Shown here one piece after another: positions 29,728 to 38,780 of a DNA stretch of 59,738 nucleotides. This DNA comes from Paracoccus versutus (GTDB taxonomy: Bacteria; Pseudomonadota; Alphaproteobacteria; Rhodobacterales; Rhodobacteraceae). Made by a program: the position numbers and the translations under genes. Below the pieces are notes generated by a model that did not search any database, had not been told where the DNA came from, and saw only the letters and a program-made list of their open reading frames with translations. Position 1 is the first letter of the stretch. The number at the start of each line of letters is the position of its first letter. The stretch is from NCBI RefSeq assembly GCF_000763885.1, contig NZ_JRKO01000038.1, positions 1 to 59,738 of the forward strand. Direction: 5' to 3'.

Positions 29728-31170
29728 GTGCTGATCGGGGCCGTGGATGTGGGCTCGGCCCGCGCGCGAGCGGGGCTTTTCACCCCCGACGGCCGGCTGG
29801 TCGCCCGCGCAAGCCGCGGCTTCGCCACCCTTCCGGGGCCCGACCGGCAAGCCATGCACGATTTCGCCGAGATCTGGCGGGCCGTGGCCGAGGCCCTGGC
29901 CGAGGCGCGGCGGCAGGCCGGCGCCAGCCCGGCGCAGGTCGGCGCGCTGGCCTTTGACGCCACCTGCTCGCTGGTGGTCGAGGCGCCGGGCTTTGCCCCC
30001 GACGTGATCGCCTGGCACGACCACCGCGCCGTGGCCGAGGCGGCCGAGCTGAGCCGCATCCCGCATGAGATCGTCGCGCGGGCCGGCGGCTCGGTCTCGC
30101 CCGAGATGCAGACGCCGAAGCTGATGTGGCTTCGCCGCCACCGGCCCGAGGTCTGGGCGGCGCTGACGGGCGTGCGCGACCTTTGCGACCATCTGGCCTT
30201 TCGCGCCACCGGCATCGAGGCGCGTTCGCTTTGCGCCGCGGCGGCGAAATGGCCCTGGCTGCCCGACCGCGGCGGCTGGCAGCAGGACTTGCTGGACCGG
30301 GCCGGGATCGCCGATTTCCCGCGCCCCGGCCCGGTCCTGCCGCCCGGCACGCGCATCGGCCCGCTGTCGCCGCAAGGCGCGGCCGAGCTGGGGCTGGAGC
30401 CTGAGACGCTGGTCGCCGCCGGGCTGATCGACGCCTTTGCCGGCGCGCTCGGCGCGGCGCCGGAGATGCCGGCGCTGATCGCCGGCACCTCGAACTGCGT
30501 CATGGCGACGGGGCTCGCGCCGCGCGCGGCGCTGTGGGGGCCCTATCCGGGCGCGATCCTGCCCGGCGAAAGCGTCAGCGAGGGCGGCCAGTCCGCCACC
30601 GGCGCGCTGCTGGAGCGGGTGCGCGGGCTTTACCCGCAGCCGGCGGGCCATGACGACATCCTGGCCCGGATCGCCGCCGATCCCGAGCCCGAGCCGGACC
30701 TGCATGTCCTGCCCGACATCAAGGGCAGCCGCACGCCCTTTGCCGATCCGCTGCTGCGCGGCGCGATCCACGGCCTGACGCTGGAGCGCAGCCCGCAGGC
30801 GCTGGACGCACTGTATTGGCGCGCGGCGGTGGGCATCGCGCTGGGGACGCGGCAGGTCATCGCCCATATGGGGCTGGCGCCCGCCGCGCTGGCCATGGCC
30901 GGGGGGCAGGCGCGCTCGGCCCTGCTGCGCCAGCTTTATGCCGATGCCATCGGGGCCGAGATCCACTGGCAGCCCGAGGATGCGGTGCTGCGCGGCACCG
31001 CCATCGCCGCCGCAGCGCCGCTTCTGGGCGGCATCCGCGCGGCGCGGGCGCGCTTCGCCCGCCCGGTCGAGATCACCCGCCCCGAGCCCGCCGCCCGCGC
31101 CCGGCGCGAGCGGGACTGGCGCATCTTCCTGCGCATGCAGCAGCAGCGCGCCGAGATCGCGGCGATGTAG
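29728..31170 (+). CDS. FGGY-family pentulose kinase
   Basis: The 480-residue sugar kinase starts with a GTG (29728) after GGGAAGGGG. The N-terminal phosphate-binding segment is GAVDVGSARARAGLF. FDATCSLV and WHDHRA fit the ribulokinase-like subgroup of FGGY kinases better than xylulokinase, which is what usually occupies this place in polyol operons. IAGTSNCVMATG is the ATP-site segment. It phosphorylates a ketose, possibly D-ribulose or D-xylulose formed from pentitols by MtlK. It ends 3 bases before the converging regulator. Confidence 0.8.
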   Translation: MLIGAVDVGSARARAGLFTPDGRLVARASRGFATLPGPDRQAMHDFAEIWRAVAEALAEARRQAGASPAQVGALAFDATCSLVVEAPGFAPDVIAWHDHRAVAEAAELSRIPHEIVARAGGSVSPEMQTPKLMWLRRHRPEVWAALTGVRDLCDHLAFRATGIEARSLCAAAAKWPWLPDRGGWQQDLLDRAGIADFPRPGPVLPPGTRIGPLSPQGAAELGLEPETLVAAGLIDAFAGALGAAPEMPALIAGTSNCVMATGLAPRAALWGPYPGAILPGESVSEGGQSATGALLERVRGLYPQPAGHDDILARIAADPEPEPDLHVLPDIKGSRTPFADPLLRGAIHGLTLERSPQALDALYWRAAVGIALGTRQVIAHMGLAPAALAMAGGQARSALLRQLYADAIGAEIHWQPEDAVLRGTAIAAAAPLLGGIRAARARFARPVEITRPEPAARARRERDWRIFLRMQQQRAEIAAM

Positions 31171-31173
31171 GGG

Positions 31174-32106
31174 TCAATCGGCCAGCAGCGCCGCCCCGGT
31201 CTCGGCATCGGTGATCAGCCCGCTGACCAGTCCGCCGCGCAGCGCGCCGCGGATCGCCGGCACCTTTTCGACGCCATGGGCGGCGCCGATGACCAGCGTC
31301 GTCTCGCGCGGGGGGATCGGGGCCGAGGCCACGCGGTCGTTGCTGAGCCCAGGCACCAGCGCGCCCTGCGCGTCATAGGCCCAGCCGGTGATCTCGCCCA
31401 CCGCGCCGGCCGCGACCAGCGCGTCCAGGTCGGGCTGCGACAGGAACCCGTCCAGCATCAGCGGCGCGCGCGCGCCCACCGTGCCGATGCCGACAAAGGC
31501 CACCGCGGCCTCGGCCGACATGCGGATCAGCCGCTCGATGCTGGGCTGGCCGTTGACCGCCTGCCGCTCGCGCACGCTGGGGGCGATGACCGGCAAGGGC
31601 AGGGGAAAGCTGCGCGCTGTCACCAGGTCCGAAAGCGTGAACAGCACGTTGTAATAGGCGGTCGAGCCGTCGGGCGCGATATTGCCGGTCAGCGAGACGA
31701 TGCGGTGCTGCGGGCAGTCGATGTGCGGCAATTGCGCGATGGCGCTGCGCAGGGTGCGGCCGGTGCCGATGGCCATGGTCATCGGCTGGGGGCGGCGCAG
31801 CCATTGCTCGATCGCATCGGCCAGCATCAGCGCCACCCCGGCCTCGGGGGCGTCGGAAGGGGCGATCTGGCAGAACGCCAGCGCGTATTTGCGCTGCAAT
31901 CCGGCGGCAATATCCATGCAATGCGCAAAGGGATGGTCGATGCGGATCTTGACGATGCCCTCGGCCATGGCCTGCGCCACCAGGCGCTGCGCGGTCTGGC
32001 GCGAGATGCCCATGATCCCCGCGATCTCGTCCTGGGTCTTGCCCGCGACATAGGAAAGCCACGCCGCCTTGGCCGCCTGTTCCAGTTTCCGGCCCTGGTT
32101 CGACAT
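31174..32106 (-). CDS. SorC-family sugar-binding transcriptional regulator
   Basis: The 310-residue protein has an N-terminal helix-turn-helix (KTQDEIAGIMGISRQTAQRLVAQA, residues about 23-46). A SorC/DeoR-type effector domain follows, with IGTGRTLRSAI and the later FVGIGTVG motif. It corresponds to the SmoC position of Rhodobacter polyol clusters and probably senses a phosphorylated sugar. It faces the operon from its 3' end. The palindrome before smoE is its most likely target. The start at 32106 begins at the family boundary. Confidence 0.85.
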   Translation of the reverse strand: MSNQGRKLEQAAKAAWLSYVAGKTQDEIAGIMGISRQTAQRLVAQAMAEGIVKIRIDHPFAHCMDIAAGLQRKYALAFCQIAPSDAPEAGVALMLADAIEQWLRRPQPMTMAIGTGRTLRSAIAQLPHIDCPQHRIVSLTGNIAPDGSTAYYNVLFTLSDLVTARSFPLPLPVIAPSVRERQAVNGQPSIERLIRMSAEAAVAFVGIGTVGARAPLMLDGFLSQPDLDALVAAGAVGEITGWAYDAQGALVPGLSNDRVASAPIPPRETTLVIGAAHGVEKVPAIRGALRGGLVSGLITDAETGAALLAD

Positions 32107-32417
32107 GGATGGGGCTTTTCCGTCTTTCGCGCTGGTTCGGGTCGCTTTTGCGGTTCCTGTGTAGCGTGCCTGCGGCCCGGCTGTCCAGCGCACCCCGCGC
32201 GGGCCGGGGCTGCGGCAAAAGCGCCCCGGATAAAATATGACCTTCACATTCATGTTTGATCGGCCTATGCAGGCGGGGTCATTCCGGCGCGTCCGCAGCC
32301 CATGCCCGCCGCCGCTATGCCGCATCGCAAGCCTTGTGCCAGCCGTCTCATTGCCACCCTCGCGCCGCGCATTGCCGTGGGCGCTGTCCCCTGCGGGAAG
32401 ATCAAGGACGTGCCGAC
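32107..32417. other. 311-base divergent intergenic region (regulator / TonB receptor)
   Basis: No gene was found. GCTTTTGC (32144-32151) and GCAAAAGC (32215-32222) are inverted and 63 bases apart. They resemble the half-sites of the smoE palindrome (GCATTTGC) and could be autoregulatory half-sites. An AT-rich patch at about 32229-32257 (GATAAAATATGACC) is the best place for the divergent promoters. Confidence 0.4.
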
Positions 32418-34640
32418 ATGGACGCTGACGACAAGACGAAACGCTTTGCGCGAATGATCCCCGCCCTGACCGGGCTGGCGGCGGCCGGGCTGTCCTTGCA
32501 GGCCGGGGCCGCCTTGGCGCAATCGGCCGCGCCCGGCGCGGTGATCGTGCTGGACGAGATCGAGATCCGCGCCGACACCACCGCGCGGCGCTTCGAGGCG
32601 ACGCCCGGCGCGGTCACGCTGATCGACCGCAGCGAGGCCATGGGCGAGGCGGCGCCGACGCTGGCCGACTCGCTTTCCGAGGTGCCGGGCGTGGTCGTGC
32701 AGGAATTCTTCGGCGGCAACGACCAGCCGCGCATCCAGATCCGCGGCTCGGGCCTGCAGCAGAACCCGGCCGAGCGCGGCTTGCTGATCCTTCAGGACGG
32801 GATGCCGGTGAACCGCGCCGACGGCTCCTATGTCGTGGGCCTTGCCGCGCCGGGCCAGGCCGAGAGCATCGAGGTGTTTCGCGGCGCCGCGGCCAACCGT
32901 ATCGGCGCCAACGTGCTGGGCGGCGCGATCAACTTCGCCTCGCCCTCGGGGGCGACGGCGCCGGGGATGCGGCTCAGCTTCGGCGGCGGCAGCTTCGGGC
33001 GGGGCGAGGTCGCGGGCAGCTATGGCATCGACGGCGAGCGCGCCGATGTGCTGCTGCGCTTCGAACATGCGCAGAAGGACGGCTATCGCGACTACAACGG
33101 CTCGCGCCGCAGCGCCATCGGCGGCAACGTCACCCTGCAGACCGGCGAGGCGGTGACGCGGCTGTTCTTCAGCCATACCGACCTGGAATTCGACGTGGCC
33201 GGGCCGCTGACCTGGGACGCGATCCAGAACGATCCCGAAAGCAACCACGCCGGCCCGGTGATCGTCGGCGGCGTGCCGGTCGGTCCGGGACCGAACGTAC
33301 TGCGCGACCAGCCGCGGCGCGACACCCGCCAGACCCTGGCAGGCGCGCGCACGACGCTGGAGCGCGGCGAGAACATCTATGACTTCGGCCTGAGCCTGTC
33401 GCGGACCGACGACAGCTTCGCCTTTCCGATCTCGGCCGGGTTCCGCGACACCGAGGGCAGCGACGCCACGCTGACCGCGCGCTACAGCCGGCTGGGCGAG
33501 GGGGAATTGCCGCTGTTCGAGACCGGGCTGACCTGGTCCTTCGGCAAGGCCGACCGCGACTATGACCACAACCTGGGCGGCGCGCGCGGTCCGGCCTTCG
33601 GCCGCAACCGGCTGACGGCCGATACGCTGTCCATCTTTGCCGGGGCGAACCTGCCATGGGGCGGCTTCACCCTGTCGCCCTCGATCGCCTTCAACCATGC
33701 CAGCCGCGAAAGCGAGGATCGCTGGACTGCCGCGACCCGGCCGACCGTGGCCTACAGCCCGATGAACCCCGGCATGCACCTGCCCGATGGCGCGGTGCCG
33801 GCGACCTCGACCAGCTACGACCGCAGCTATAGCGGCTTCACCCCGGCGCTGGCCCTGTCCTGGGCCCCGGCCGAGGGGCAGTTCGCCTGGATCTCGCTGG
33901 CGCGCGGCTTCGAGCCGCCGACCCATGACGACCTGCTGGGCACGGTGGGCGGCACGCCCAACAGCGGGCCGGGCCGGCCGAACCCCGCCGATCCCGCCGC
34001 GCCTGCGGCCATGTTCGCCACGCCCGATCTGGAGGCGCAGACCTCGACCACGCTGGAGCTGGGCTGGCGCGGGACATGGCAGCGCCTGTCCTGGGACGCG
34101 ACCGTCTATCACGCGCGGCTGAAGAACGAGCTGCTGTCGCTGCGCGACGTGACCGGCGCCACGCTCGCCTCGGTCAACGCCGGGCGGACGCGGCACAGCG
34201 GGGTCGAGCTTGGCCTGTCGGGCGAGCTGACGGAAACGCTGTCGGGGCGGCTGGCCTGGACCTGGCAGGATTTCCGCTTCGACGACGATCCCTTGCGCGG
34301 CGACAACCGCATCGCCGGCGCGCCGCGCAACGTCGTCACGCTGGCGCTGGACTGGCGCCCGGTCGAGCGGCTGACGCTGCGCGGCAAGCTGCATTGGGTG
34401 CCGGGCAGGACGCCGGTGGACAACATGAACACGGTCTTCAACGATTCCTATGCGCTGGTGGACCTGGGCGCCGAATATGCCCTGACCGAGAATGCCGCGG
34501 TCCATGTCGAGGTCACGAACCTGACCGATGAGCGCTATGCCGCCTCGACCCTGGTGCTGGACCAGGCAGTGGCGGGGCAGGCGGCCTTCATCCCCGGCGA
34601 GGGGCGGGCCTTCTACCTGGGCACGCGGCTGCGGTTCTGA
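32418..34640 (+). CDS. TonB-dependent outer-membrane receptor, substrate unknown
   Basis: The 740-residue receptor has a signal peptide ending near ALAQ (about residue 35) and a TonB-box-like VIVLDEIEIRA. The plug motif RGSGLQQNPAERGLLILQDG resembles FecA-type receptors. The barrel ends in an aromatic residue (GTRLRF). It precedes an Rrf2 regulator by 143 bases and the FmdE/DUF1971/ABC/NnrS genes, with no siderophore genes nearby. Candidate ligands are a metal complex or another cofactor. A start at the ATG at 32454 would also leave a signal peptide. Confidence 0.8.
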   Translation: MDADDKTKRFARMIPALTGLAAAGLSLQAGAALAQSAAPGAVIVLDEIEIRADTTARRFEATPGAVTLIDRSEAMGEAAPTLADSLSEVPGVVVQEFFGGNDQPRIQIRGSGLQQNPAERGLLILQDGMPVNRADGSYVVGLAAPGQAESIEVFRGAAANRIGANVLGGAINFASPSGATAPGMRLSFGGGSFGRGEVAGSYGIDGERADVLLRFEHAQKDGYRDYNGSRRSAIGGNVTLQTGEAVTRLFFSHTDLEFDVAGPLTWDAIQNDPESNHAGPVIVGGVPVGPGPNVLRDQPRRDTRQTLAGARTTLERGENIYDFGLSLSRTDDSFAFPISAGFRDTEGSDATLTARYSRLGEGELPLFETGLTWSFGKADRDYDHNLGGARGPAFGRNRLTADTLSIFAGANLPWGGFTLSPSIAFNHASRESEDRWTAATRPTVAYSPMNPGMHLPDGAVPATSTSYDRSYSGFTPALALSWAPAEGQFAWISLARGFEPPTHDDLLGTVGGTPNSGPGRPNPADPAAPAAMFATPDLEAQTSTTLELGWRGTWQRLSWDATVYHARLKNELLSLRDVTGATLASVNAGRTRHSGVELGLSGELTETLSGRLAWTWQDFRFDDDPLRGDNRIAGAPRNVVTLALDWRPVERLTLRGKLHWVPGRTPVDNMNTVFNDSYALVDLGAEYALTENAAVHVEVTNLTDERYAASTLVLDQAVAGQAAFIPGEGRAFYLGTRLRF

Positions 34641-34783
34641 TGATGGCGGTCGCCGCTTTCGCCCCGTCGCCGCCCGCCCCGCGGATCTGGCCCCAGGCCG
34701 GGCCGCGCCGGGCCCTGGCGCGCGCCATTGACCGCCTGGCGCGGGCCGTGCTTTTGTGCGGGCGGATCGAGGAAGCCCCCTGC

Positions 34784-35191
34784 ATGCGACTGACCAGCTT
34801 TTCGGATTACGCCCTGCGCCTGCTGATCTATGCGGCGCGGCATCCCGACCGGCTGGTCACGATCGAAGAGGCGGCCGCCGCCTATGACATCTCGCGCAGC
34901 CACCTGACCAAGGTGGCGAACGTGCTGACGCGGGCGGGGTTCCTGAACTCGGTCCGCGGCCGCTCGGGCGGGTTGGAGCTGGGGCGCGACCCCGCCGTGC
35001 TGCCCCTGGGCGAGGTGCTGCGCGTGACCGAGCCGGACATGGCCGCCGCCGAATGCTTCGGCCCCGAAGAGATCCGCGACCCGAACCGCCCCGGCGCGCT
35101 GGACGCGGCGATCCGCGACGCGCTGGCCGCCTTCCTGCAAGTGATGGACCACCGCACGCTGGCCGACCTGCTGGCCGAGGAACAGGAGTGA
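34784..35191 (+). CDS. Rrf2-family regulator without the usual Fe-S cysteines
   Basis: The 135-residue protein begins MRLTSFSDYALRLLIY, very like NsrR, the nitric oxide-sensing repressor. The winged helix contains AAAYDISRSHLTKVANVL and the wing VRGRSGGLEL. NsrR and IscR bind an Fe-S cluster through three cysteines; here only Cys91 (AECF) is present and the expected second and third are absent. It may sense NO by another chemistry or act cluster-free. It leads a tightly packed set of genes ending in nnrS; the FmdE-like gene starts 3 bases after it. Confidence 0.85.
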   Translation: MRLTSFSDYALRLLIYAARHPDRLVTIEEAAAAYDISRSHLTKVANVLTRAGFLNSVRGRSGGLELGRDPAVLPLGEVLRVTEPDMAAAECFGPEEIRDPNRPGALDAAIRDALAAFLQVMDHRTLADLLAEEQE

Positions 35192-35194
35192 GCC

Positions 35195-35815
35195 ATGGTT
35201 TTTCCCGCCTTCTTCGCTGATGCGCCGGCGATCCGGCTCCGCGATCCCCTGGCGGGCTTCCTGGGCTCGGCCGAGGACGGGGTGATGACCTATAGCTTCG
35301 CGGATGCGGTGCGGCTTTGCGGCCATTCCTGCCCGGTGGTGGCCGGGGCCTGGCTGATGGTGCTGGCCGGGCTGGAATGGCTTTACGGCGACGACCTGCC
35401 CGAACGCGGCGGCATCGAAGTCCACATGCGCGACGGCGTCGGGCAGGGCACGACCGGGGTCGTCGCCTCGGTCGCGACGCTGCTGACCGGCGCGGCGGCC
35501 GAGGGCGGCTTTCACGGCATCGGCGCGGGGCACCTGTTCGCGCGCCGCGGGCTCTTGCGCTTCGAGGCGCCGATCGACGGGGTGATGGCGCTGCGCCGGC
35601 GCGACAATGGCGCCGGCGTGGTCGTGGACATCGACACCGGCCGTGTGCCCCACGATCCCGCCATGGCCGAGCTGATGCCGCGCGCGGTCGCGGGGCGGGC
35701 CGAGCCGGCCGAGCTGGCCCGTTTCGCGGCGCTGTTCCAGGATCGGGTGCGACGGATGCTGGCGGCGGCCGACGATCCCAAGCTGGTCCATCTCTACGAT
35801 TGGCCCGCGGCATGA
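35195..35815 (+). CDS. FmdE-like protein
   Basis: The 206-residue protein has CGHSCPVVAGAW (Cys42, His44, Cys46), similar to the GHxCPG metal-binding motif of the FmdE domain. A middle segment rich in glycine (GVGQGTTGVVAS) and no signal peptide point to a cytoplasmic protein. FmdE proteins were named from formylmethanofuran dehydrogenase operons but occur widely with unknown function. It overlaps the next gene (ATGA, 35812-35815). Its place between an NsrR-like regulator and NnrS suggests a role in nitrosative stress or metal handling. Confidence 0.6.
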   Translation: MVFPAFFADAPAIRLRDPLAGFLGSAEDGVMTYSFADAVRLCGHSCPVVAGAWLMVLAGLEWLYGDDLPERGGIEVHMRDGVGQGTTGVVASVATLLTGAAAEGGFHGIGAGHLFARRGLLRFEAPIDGVMALRRRDNGAGVVVDIDTGRVPHDPAMAELMPRAVAGRAEPAELARFAALFQDRVRRMLAAADDPKLVHLYDWPAA

Positions 35816-36117
35816 GCCTGCCGGCCTGGCCCGACGACGCCGCGCCCTATCGGCGCACGCCGGAGTTCACCGAGGCCAGCGTGCCCAAGGGCCTCTTGCG
35901 CGCCCATGCGACCCGGCCCGGCACCTGGGCGCGGCTGCATGTGCTTGAGGGCGGGCTGGTCTTTCGCGACCTGGTCGACGGGGCCGAGCTGCTCTTGGGG
36001 CCCGGCATCCATCCGCTGATCCACCCGGAGCGGCTGCACGAGGTCGCAGCTGCGGGTCCGGTGCGGTTTTTCATCGAGTTCTGCGCCCGGCCGGGGGATT
36101 TCGCGGCGCCGGCCTGA
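35812..36117 (+). CDS. DUF1971 (TehB/YeaR-like) protein
   Basis: The 101-residue cupin-like protein matches DUF1971, the YeaR/TehB-associated family (YRRTPEFTEASVPKGLLRAHATR, then the ending PERLHEVAAAGPVRFFIEF). E. coli yeaR is induced by nitrate and nitric oxide. Its start overlaps the FmdE-like stop. Function is not known, but the family and neighbours both point to reactive nitrogen. Confidence 0.85.
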   Translation: MSLPAWPDDAAPYRRTPEFTEASVPKGLLRAHATRPGTWARLHVLEGGLVFRDLVDGAELLLGPGIHPLIHPERLHEVAAAGPVRFFIEFCARPGDFAAPA

Positions 36118-36127
36118 CCTAAATCAA
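36114..36127 (+). promoter_or_regulatory. FNR/NnrR-like site before the ABC-nnrS genes
   Basis: CTGAC-N4-ATCAA matches 9 of 10 positions of the FNR/NnrR consensus TTGAY-N4-RTCAA. It lies at the end of the DUF1971 gene, about 97 bases before the binding-protein gene. In Paracoccus, FnrP and NnrR control anaerobic and NO-related genes through such sites. Confidence 0.45.
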
Positions 36128-36223
36128 GGACGGTCGATCCCGGCCGCCTATGGTATCGTCAACCCCGCGCCAGCCCTCCGCCAGCGATCCCCCGTTCATC
36201 TTGCGACTGCCAGGAGGGCAGAC

Positions 36224-37219
36224 ATGTCCCAAACCCCTCGTCATCCCTCGCGCCGCGCCCTTCTTGCCGGGGCCGGCGCGCTTGCCGCCACCCTGGCCGC
36301 GCCCGGCATCCTGCGCGCAGCACCCCTGGCGCGGCTTGCGCTGTTCGGGCCGCCTGCCGGGCCCAGCATCACCCTGGCCCATGCCGTGGCCAGCGGCGCG
36401 CTGAAGGATCTGTCGGCCGAGGTGTCGCTGACCGTCTGGCGCACCCCGGACGAGTTGCGCGCCGGGCTGACCTCGGGGACCATCGACCTGTCGGTGGTGC
36501 CGGTGCAGGTCGCCGCGAATCTCTATAACCGCGGCATGGGGCTGCGGCTGGTCAATACCATGACCGACGGGCTGCTGTTCATCGTGGCCGAATCCGGCGC
36601 GGTCGCCGATTTCACCGGGCTGGAGGGCAGGCGCCTGGCCGTGCCCTTCGTCAACGACACGCCCGATTTCGTGCTGCGCGCGCTGCTGGCGCGGCAGGGC
36701 ATCGCCGACAAGGTGCAGCTGGTGCCCGTCGGCAGCCCCATCGAGGCGGCGCAGATGCTGCTGGCCGGCCAGATCGAGGCGGCGCTGCTCGGCGAGCCGG
36801 CCTCCAGCGTGGCGATCATGCGCGGGCGGACCGTGGGCAAGGCTTTCGCGCGGGTGATCGACCTGCAAGAGGAATGGGGCCGGCAGGGCGATGTCGGCCC
36901 GGTGCTGCCGCAGGCCGGGCTGGCCGCGACCGATGCCTTCATGGCCGGCGGCGCCGAGGTGCTGGCGCCGTTGCAGGCCGCGCTGGCGCAGGCGAACGGC
37001 GAGGTGCTGGCCGATCCGGTGCAGGCCGCGACCGAAGCCGCCGGCGCCCTGGACATGCCCGCCCCGATCCTGGCGCTGTCGGTGCCGCATTCCCGGCTGG
37101 CCGTGCGCCCCGCCGGCGAGGCGCGGCCGGCGATCGAGGCGATCCTGTCGCTGATGGCCGAGACCGATGCCGCGATCATCGGCGGCAAGCTGCCCGACGA
37201 CGGGTTCTATCTGCTGTGA
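36224..37219 (+). CDS. NitT/TauT-type ABC binding protein with Tat-like signal
   Basis: The 331-residue protein starts with a twin-arginine-type signal (PSRRALLAGAGALAATLAAPG), then a type II binding-protein fold of the nitrate/sulfonate/thiamine-precursor class. It is cytosol-folded if the Tat route is used, which would fit a bound cofactor. The ribosome site is CAGGAGGG. The stop overlaps the GTG start of the permease gene. Its substrate is unknown; being encoded with nnrS is unusual for this family. Confidence 0.75.
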   Translation: MSQTPRHPSRRALLAGAGALAATLAAPGILRAAPLARLALFGPPAGPSITLAHAVASGALKDLSAEVSLTVWRTPDELRAGLTSGTIDLSVVPVQVAANLYNRGMGLRLVNTMTDGLLFIVAESGAVADFTGLEGRRLAVPFVNDTPDFVLRALLARQGIADKVQLVPVGSPIEAAQMLLAGQIEAALLGEPASSVAIMRGRTVGKAFARVIDLQEEWGRQGDVGPVLPQAGLAATDAFMAGGAEVLAPLQAALAQANGEVLADPVQAATEAAGALDMPAPILALSVPHSRLAVRPAGEARPAIEAILSLMAETDAAIIGGKLPDDGFYLL

Positions 37220-38034
37220 GCCTGCTTTCGGCCTGTCTCGACCGGCTGGCGCGGCTGGGCCGGTTCCTGTGGTCGGCCTGGGCGGGGCTCGCGGGCCTGG
37301 CGCTGATCGGCGCGCTGTGGCAGGCCGGGCACGAGGCCTATGGCGATTTCATCCTGACCGCGCCGCTGGACACGCTGGCCGCGGCGGCGCGGCTTATGCA
37401 CGAGGGCAGGGCGCAGGAACTGCTGGCCCTGACCACCGCCCGCGCGCTGGCCGGCTTCGGGCTTTGCGCGCTGATCGGCACGCTTTTCGGGGTGGCGGCG
37501 GGCTATTCCCCGGCCACGCTGCGGCTGTCGCGGCCGATCCTGACCCTGCTTCTGGGCGTGCCGCCCATCGCCTGGATCGTGCTGGCGATGATCTGGTTCG
37601 GCCCCTCGGACCTGACCGTGGCGGTGACGATCCTGATCTCGGCCACGCCGGTCGTCTTCGTCGGCGCGGTCGAGGGGGTGGTGACGCGCGACCGCGGCCT
37701 GGACGACATGGCGCAGGTCTTTGGCGCCGGGCCGCTGCGGCGCTTCCTGTTCGTCTCGGCCCGGCAGATTTCGGCGCAGCTGTTCCCGGCGCTGATCCTG
37801 GCGCTCGGCTCGGCCTTCAAGGTGGCGATCATGGCCGAGCTGCTGGCCAATGCCGGCGGCATCGGCGGCGCGCTGGCGCGGGCGCGGGCCATGCTGGACA
37901 TCGCCGAGGCGCTGGCCTGGGTCAGCCTGGCCGTCGCCGCGCTGATCGCGGTCGAATACATCCTGATCCGCCCGGTCCGGGCCGAGCTGGAGCGCTGGCG
38001 CGAGGCCGCAGCGCCCTGGGGCGTCAAGCGATGA
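37216..38034 (+). CDS. NitT/TauT-type ABC permease
   Basis: The 272-residue permease has six membrane helices and an EAA-like loop (DDMAQVFGAGPLRRFLFVSARQI). It starts with a GTG overlapping the upstream stop (GTGA, 37216-37219) and overlaps the ATPase gene by 4 bases (ATGA). It forms the channel of the three-part importer. Confidence 0.85.
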   Translation: MSLLSACLDRLARLGRFLWSAWAGLAGLALIGALWQAGHEAYGDFILTAPLDTLAAAARLMHEGRAQELLALTTARALAGFGLCALIGTLFGVAAGYSPATLRLSRPILTLLLGVPPIAWIVLAMIWFGPSDLTVAVTILISATPVVFVGAVEGVVTRDRGLDDMAQVFGAGPLRRFLFVSARQISAQLFPALILALGSAFKVAIMAELLANAGGIGGALARARAMLDIAEALAWVSLAVAALIAVEYILIRPVRAELERWREAAAPWGVKR

Positions 38035-38780
38035 GCCTGCTGGAACTGAACCGCATCGGCCACGCCTTTTTCGGCCGCACCGTGCTCGAGGGCATCACGC
38101 TGGGCGTCGCCCGGCAAGAGATCGTGGCGCTGGTCGGGCCGTCGGGTTCGGGCAAGTCCACGCTTGCGCATATCGCCGCCGGGCTGGTCGAGCCGCGCGA
38201 GGGGCGCATCGCCCGCCACTACCTGCGCCACGCGATGGTCTTCCAGGAGCCGCGGCTGATGCCCTGGGCCACCGCGGCCGGCAATATCGGCTTTCCGCTG
38301 CGCCTGTCGCGCGCGCCGCGCCGGATGCGGCGCCGGGTGATCGCCGATGCCGCCCTGCGCGCCGGCCTGCTGCCCGAGGATCTGGGGAAATACCCGTCCG
38401 AGCTTTCGGGCGGCATGCGCCAGCGCGCCGCCATCGCCCGCGCCCTGGTGACGGACCCGGATTTCATCTATTTCGACGAACCCTTCACCGCGCTGGATGT
38501 GGCGCTGAAGCGGCGGATGCAGGATCTGGTGATCGAGGCCGCCGCCTCGGCGCGCTTCGCCGCGCTCTTCATCACCCATGACCTGCTGGAGGCGATCCGC
38601 ATCAGCCACCGTATCCTGGTCCTGGACGCGGGCGGGCGCGGCATCGCCGGCGAGCGCCTGCCGCCGGGCAGCCCCGGCACCCGCGACGAGGCGGCGATCT
38701 TTGCCCTGCGCCAGCACTACCTGACCGCCGACCCGCTGTTTGCGCATATCCACGACATCGACGAACGGCTGCGCCCATGA
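38031..38780 (+). CDS. NitT/TauT-type ABC ATPase
   Basis: The 249-residue ATPase has Walker A GPSGSGKST (36-44), signature LSGGMRQRA and Walker B FIYFDEPFTALD. A C-terminal extension (RQHYLTADPLFAHIHDIDERL) follows the core. The stop overlaps the nnrS start (ATGA, 38777-38780), so importer and NnrS are translationally coupled. Confidence 0.88.
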   Translation: MSLLELNRIGHAFFGRTVLEGITLGVARQEIVALVGPSGSGKSTLAHIAAGLVEPREGRIARHYLRHAMVFQEPRLMPWATAAGNIGFPLRLSRAPRRMRRRVIADAALRAGLLPEDLGKYPSELSGGMRQRAAIARALVTDPDFIYFDEPFTALDVALKRRMQDLVIEAAASARFAALFITHDLLEAIRISHRILVLDAGGRGIAGERLPPGSPGTRDEAAIFALRQHYLTADPLFAHIHDIDERLRP

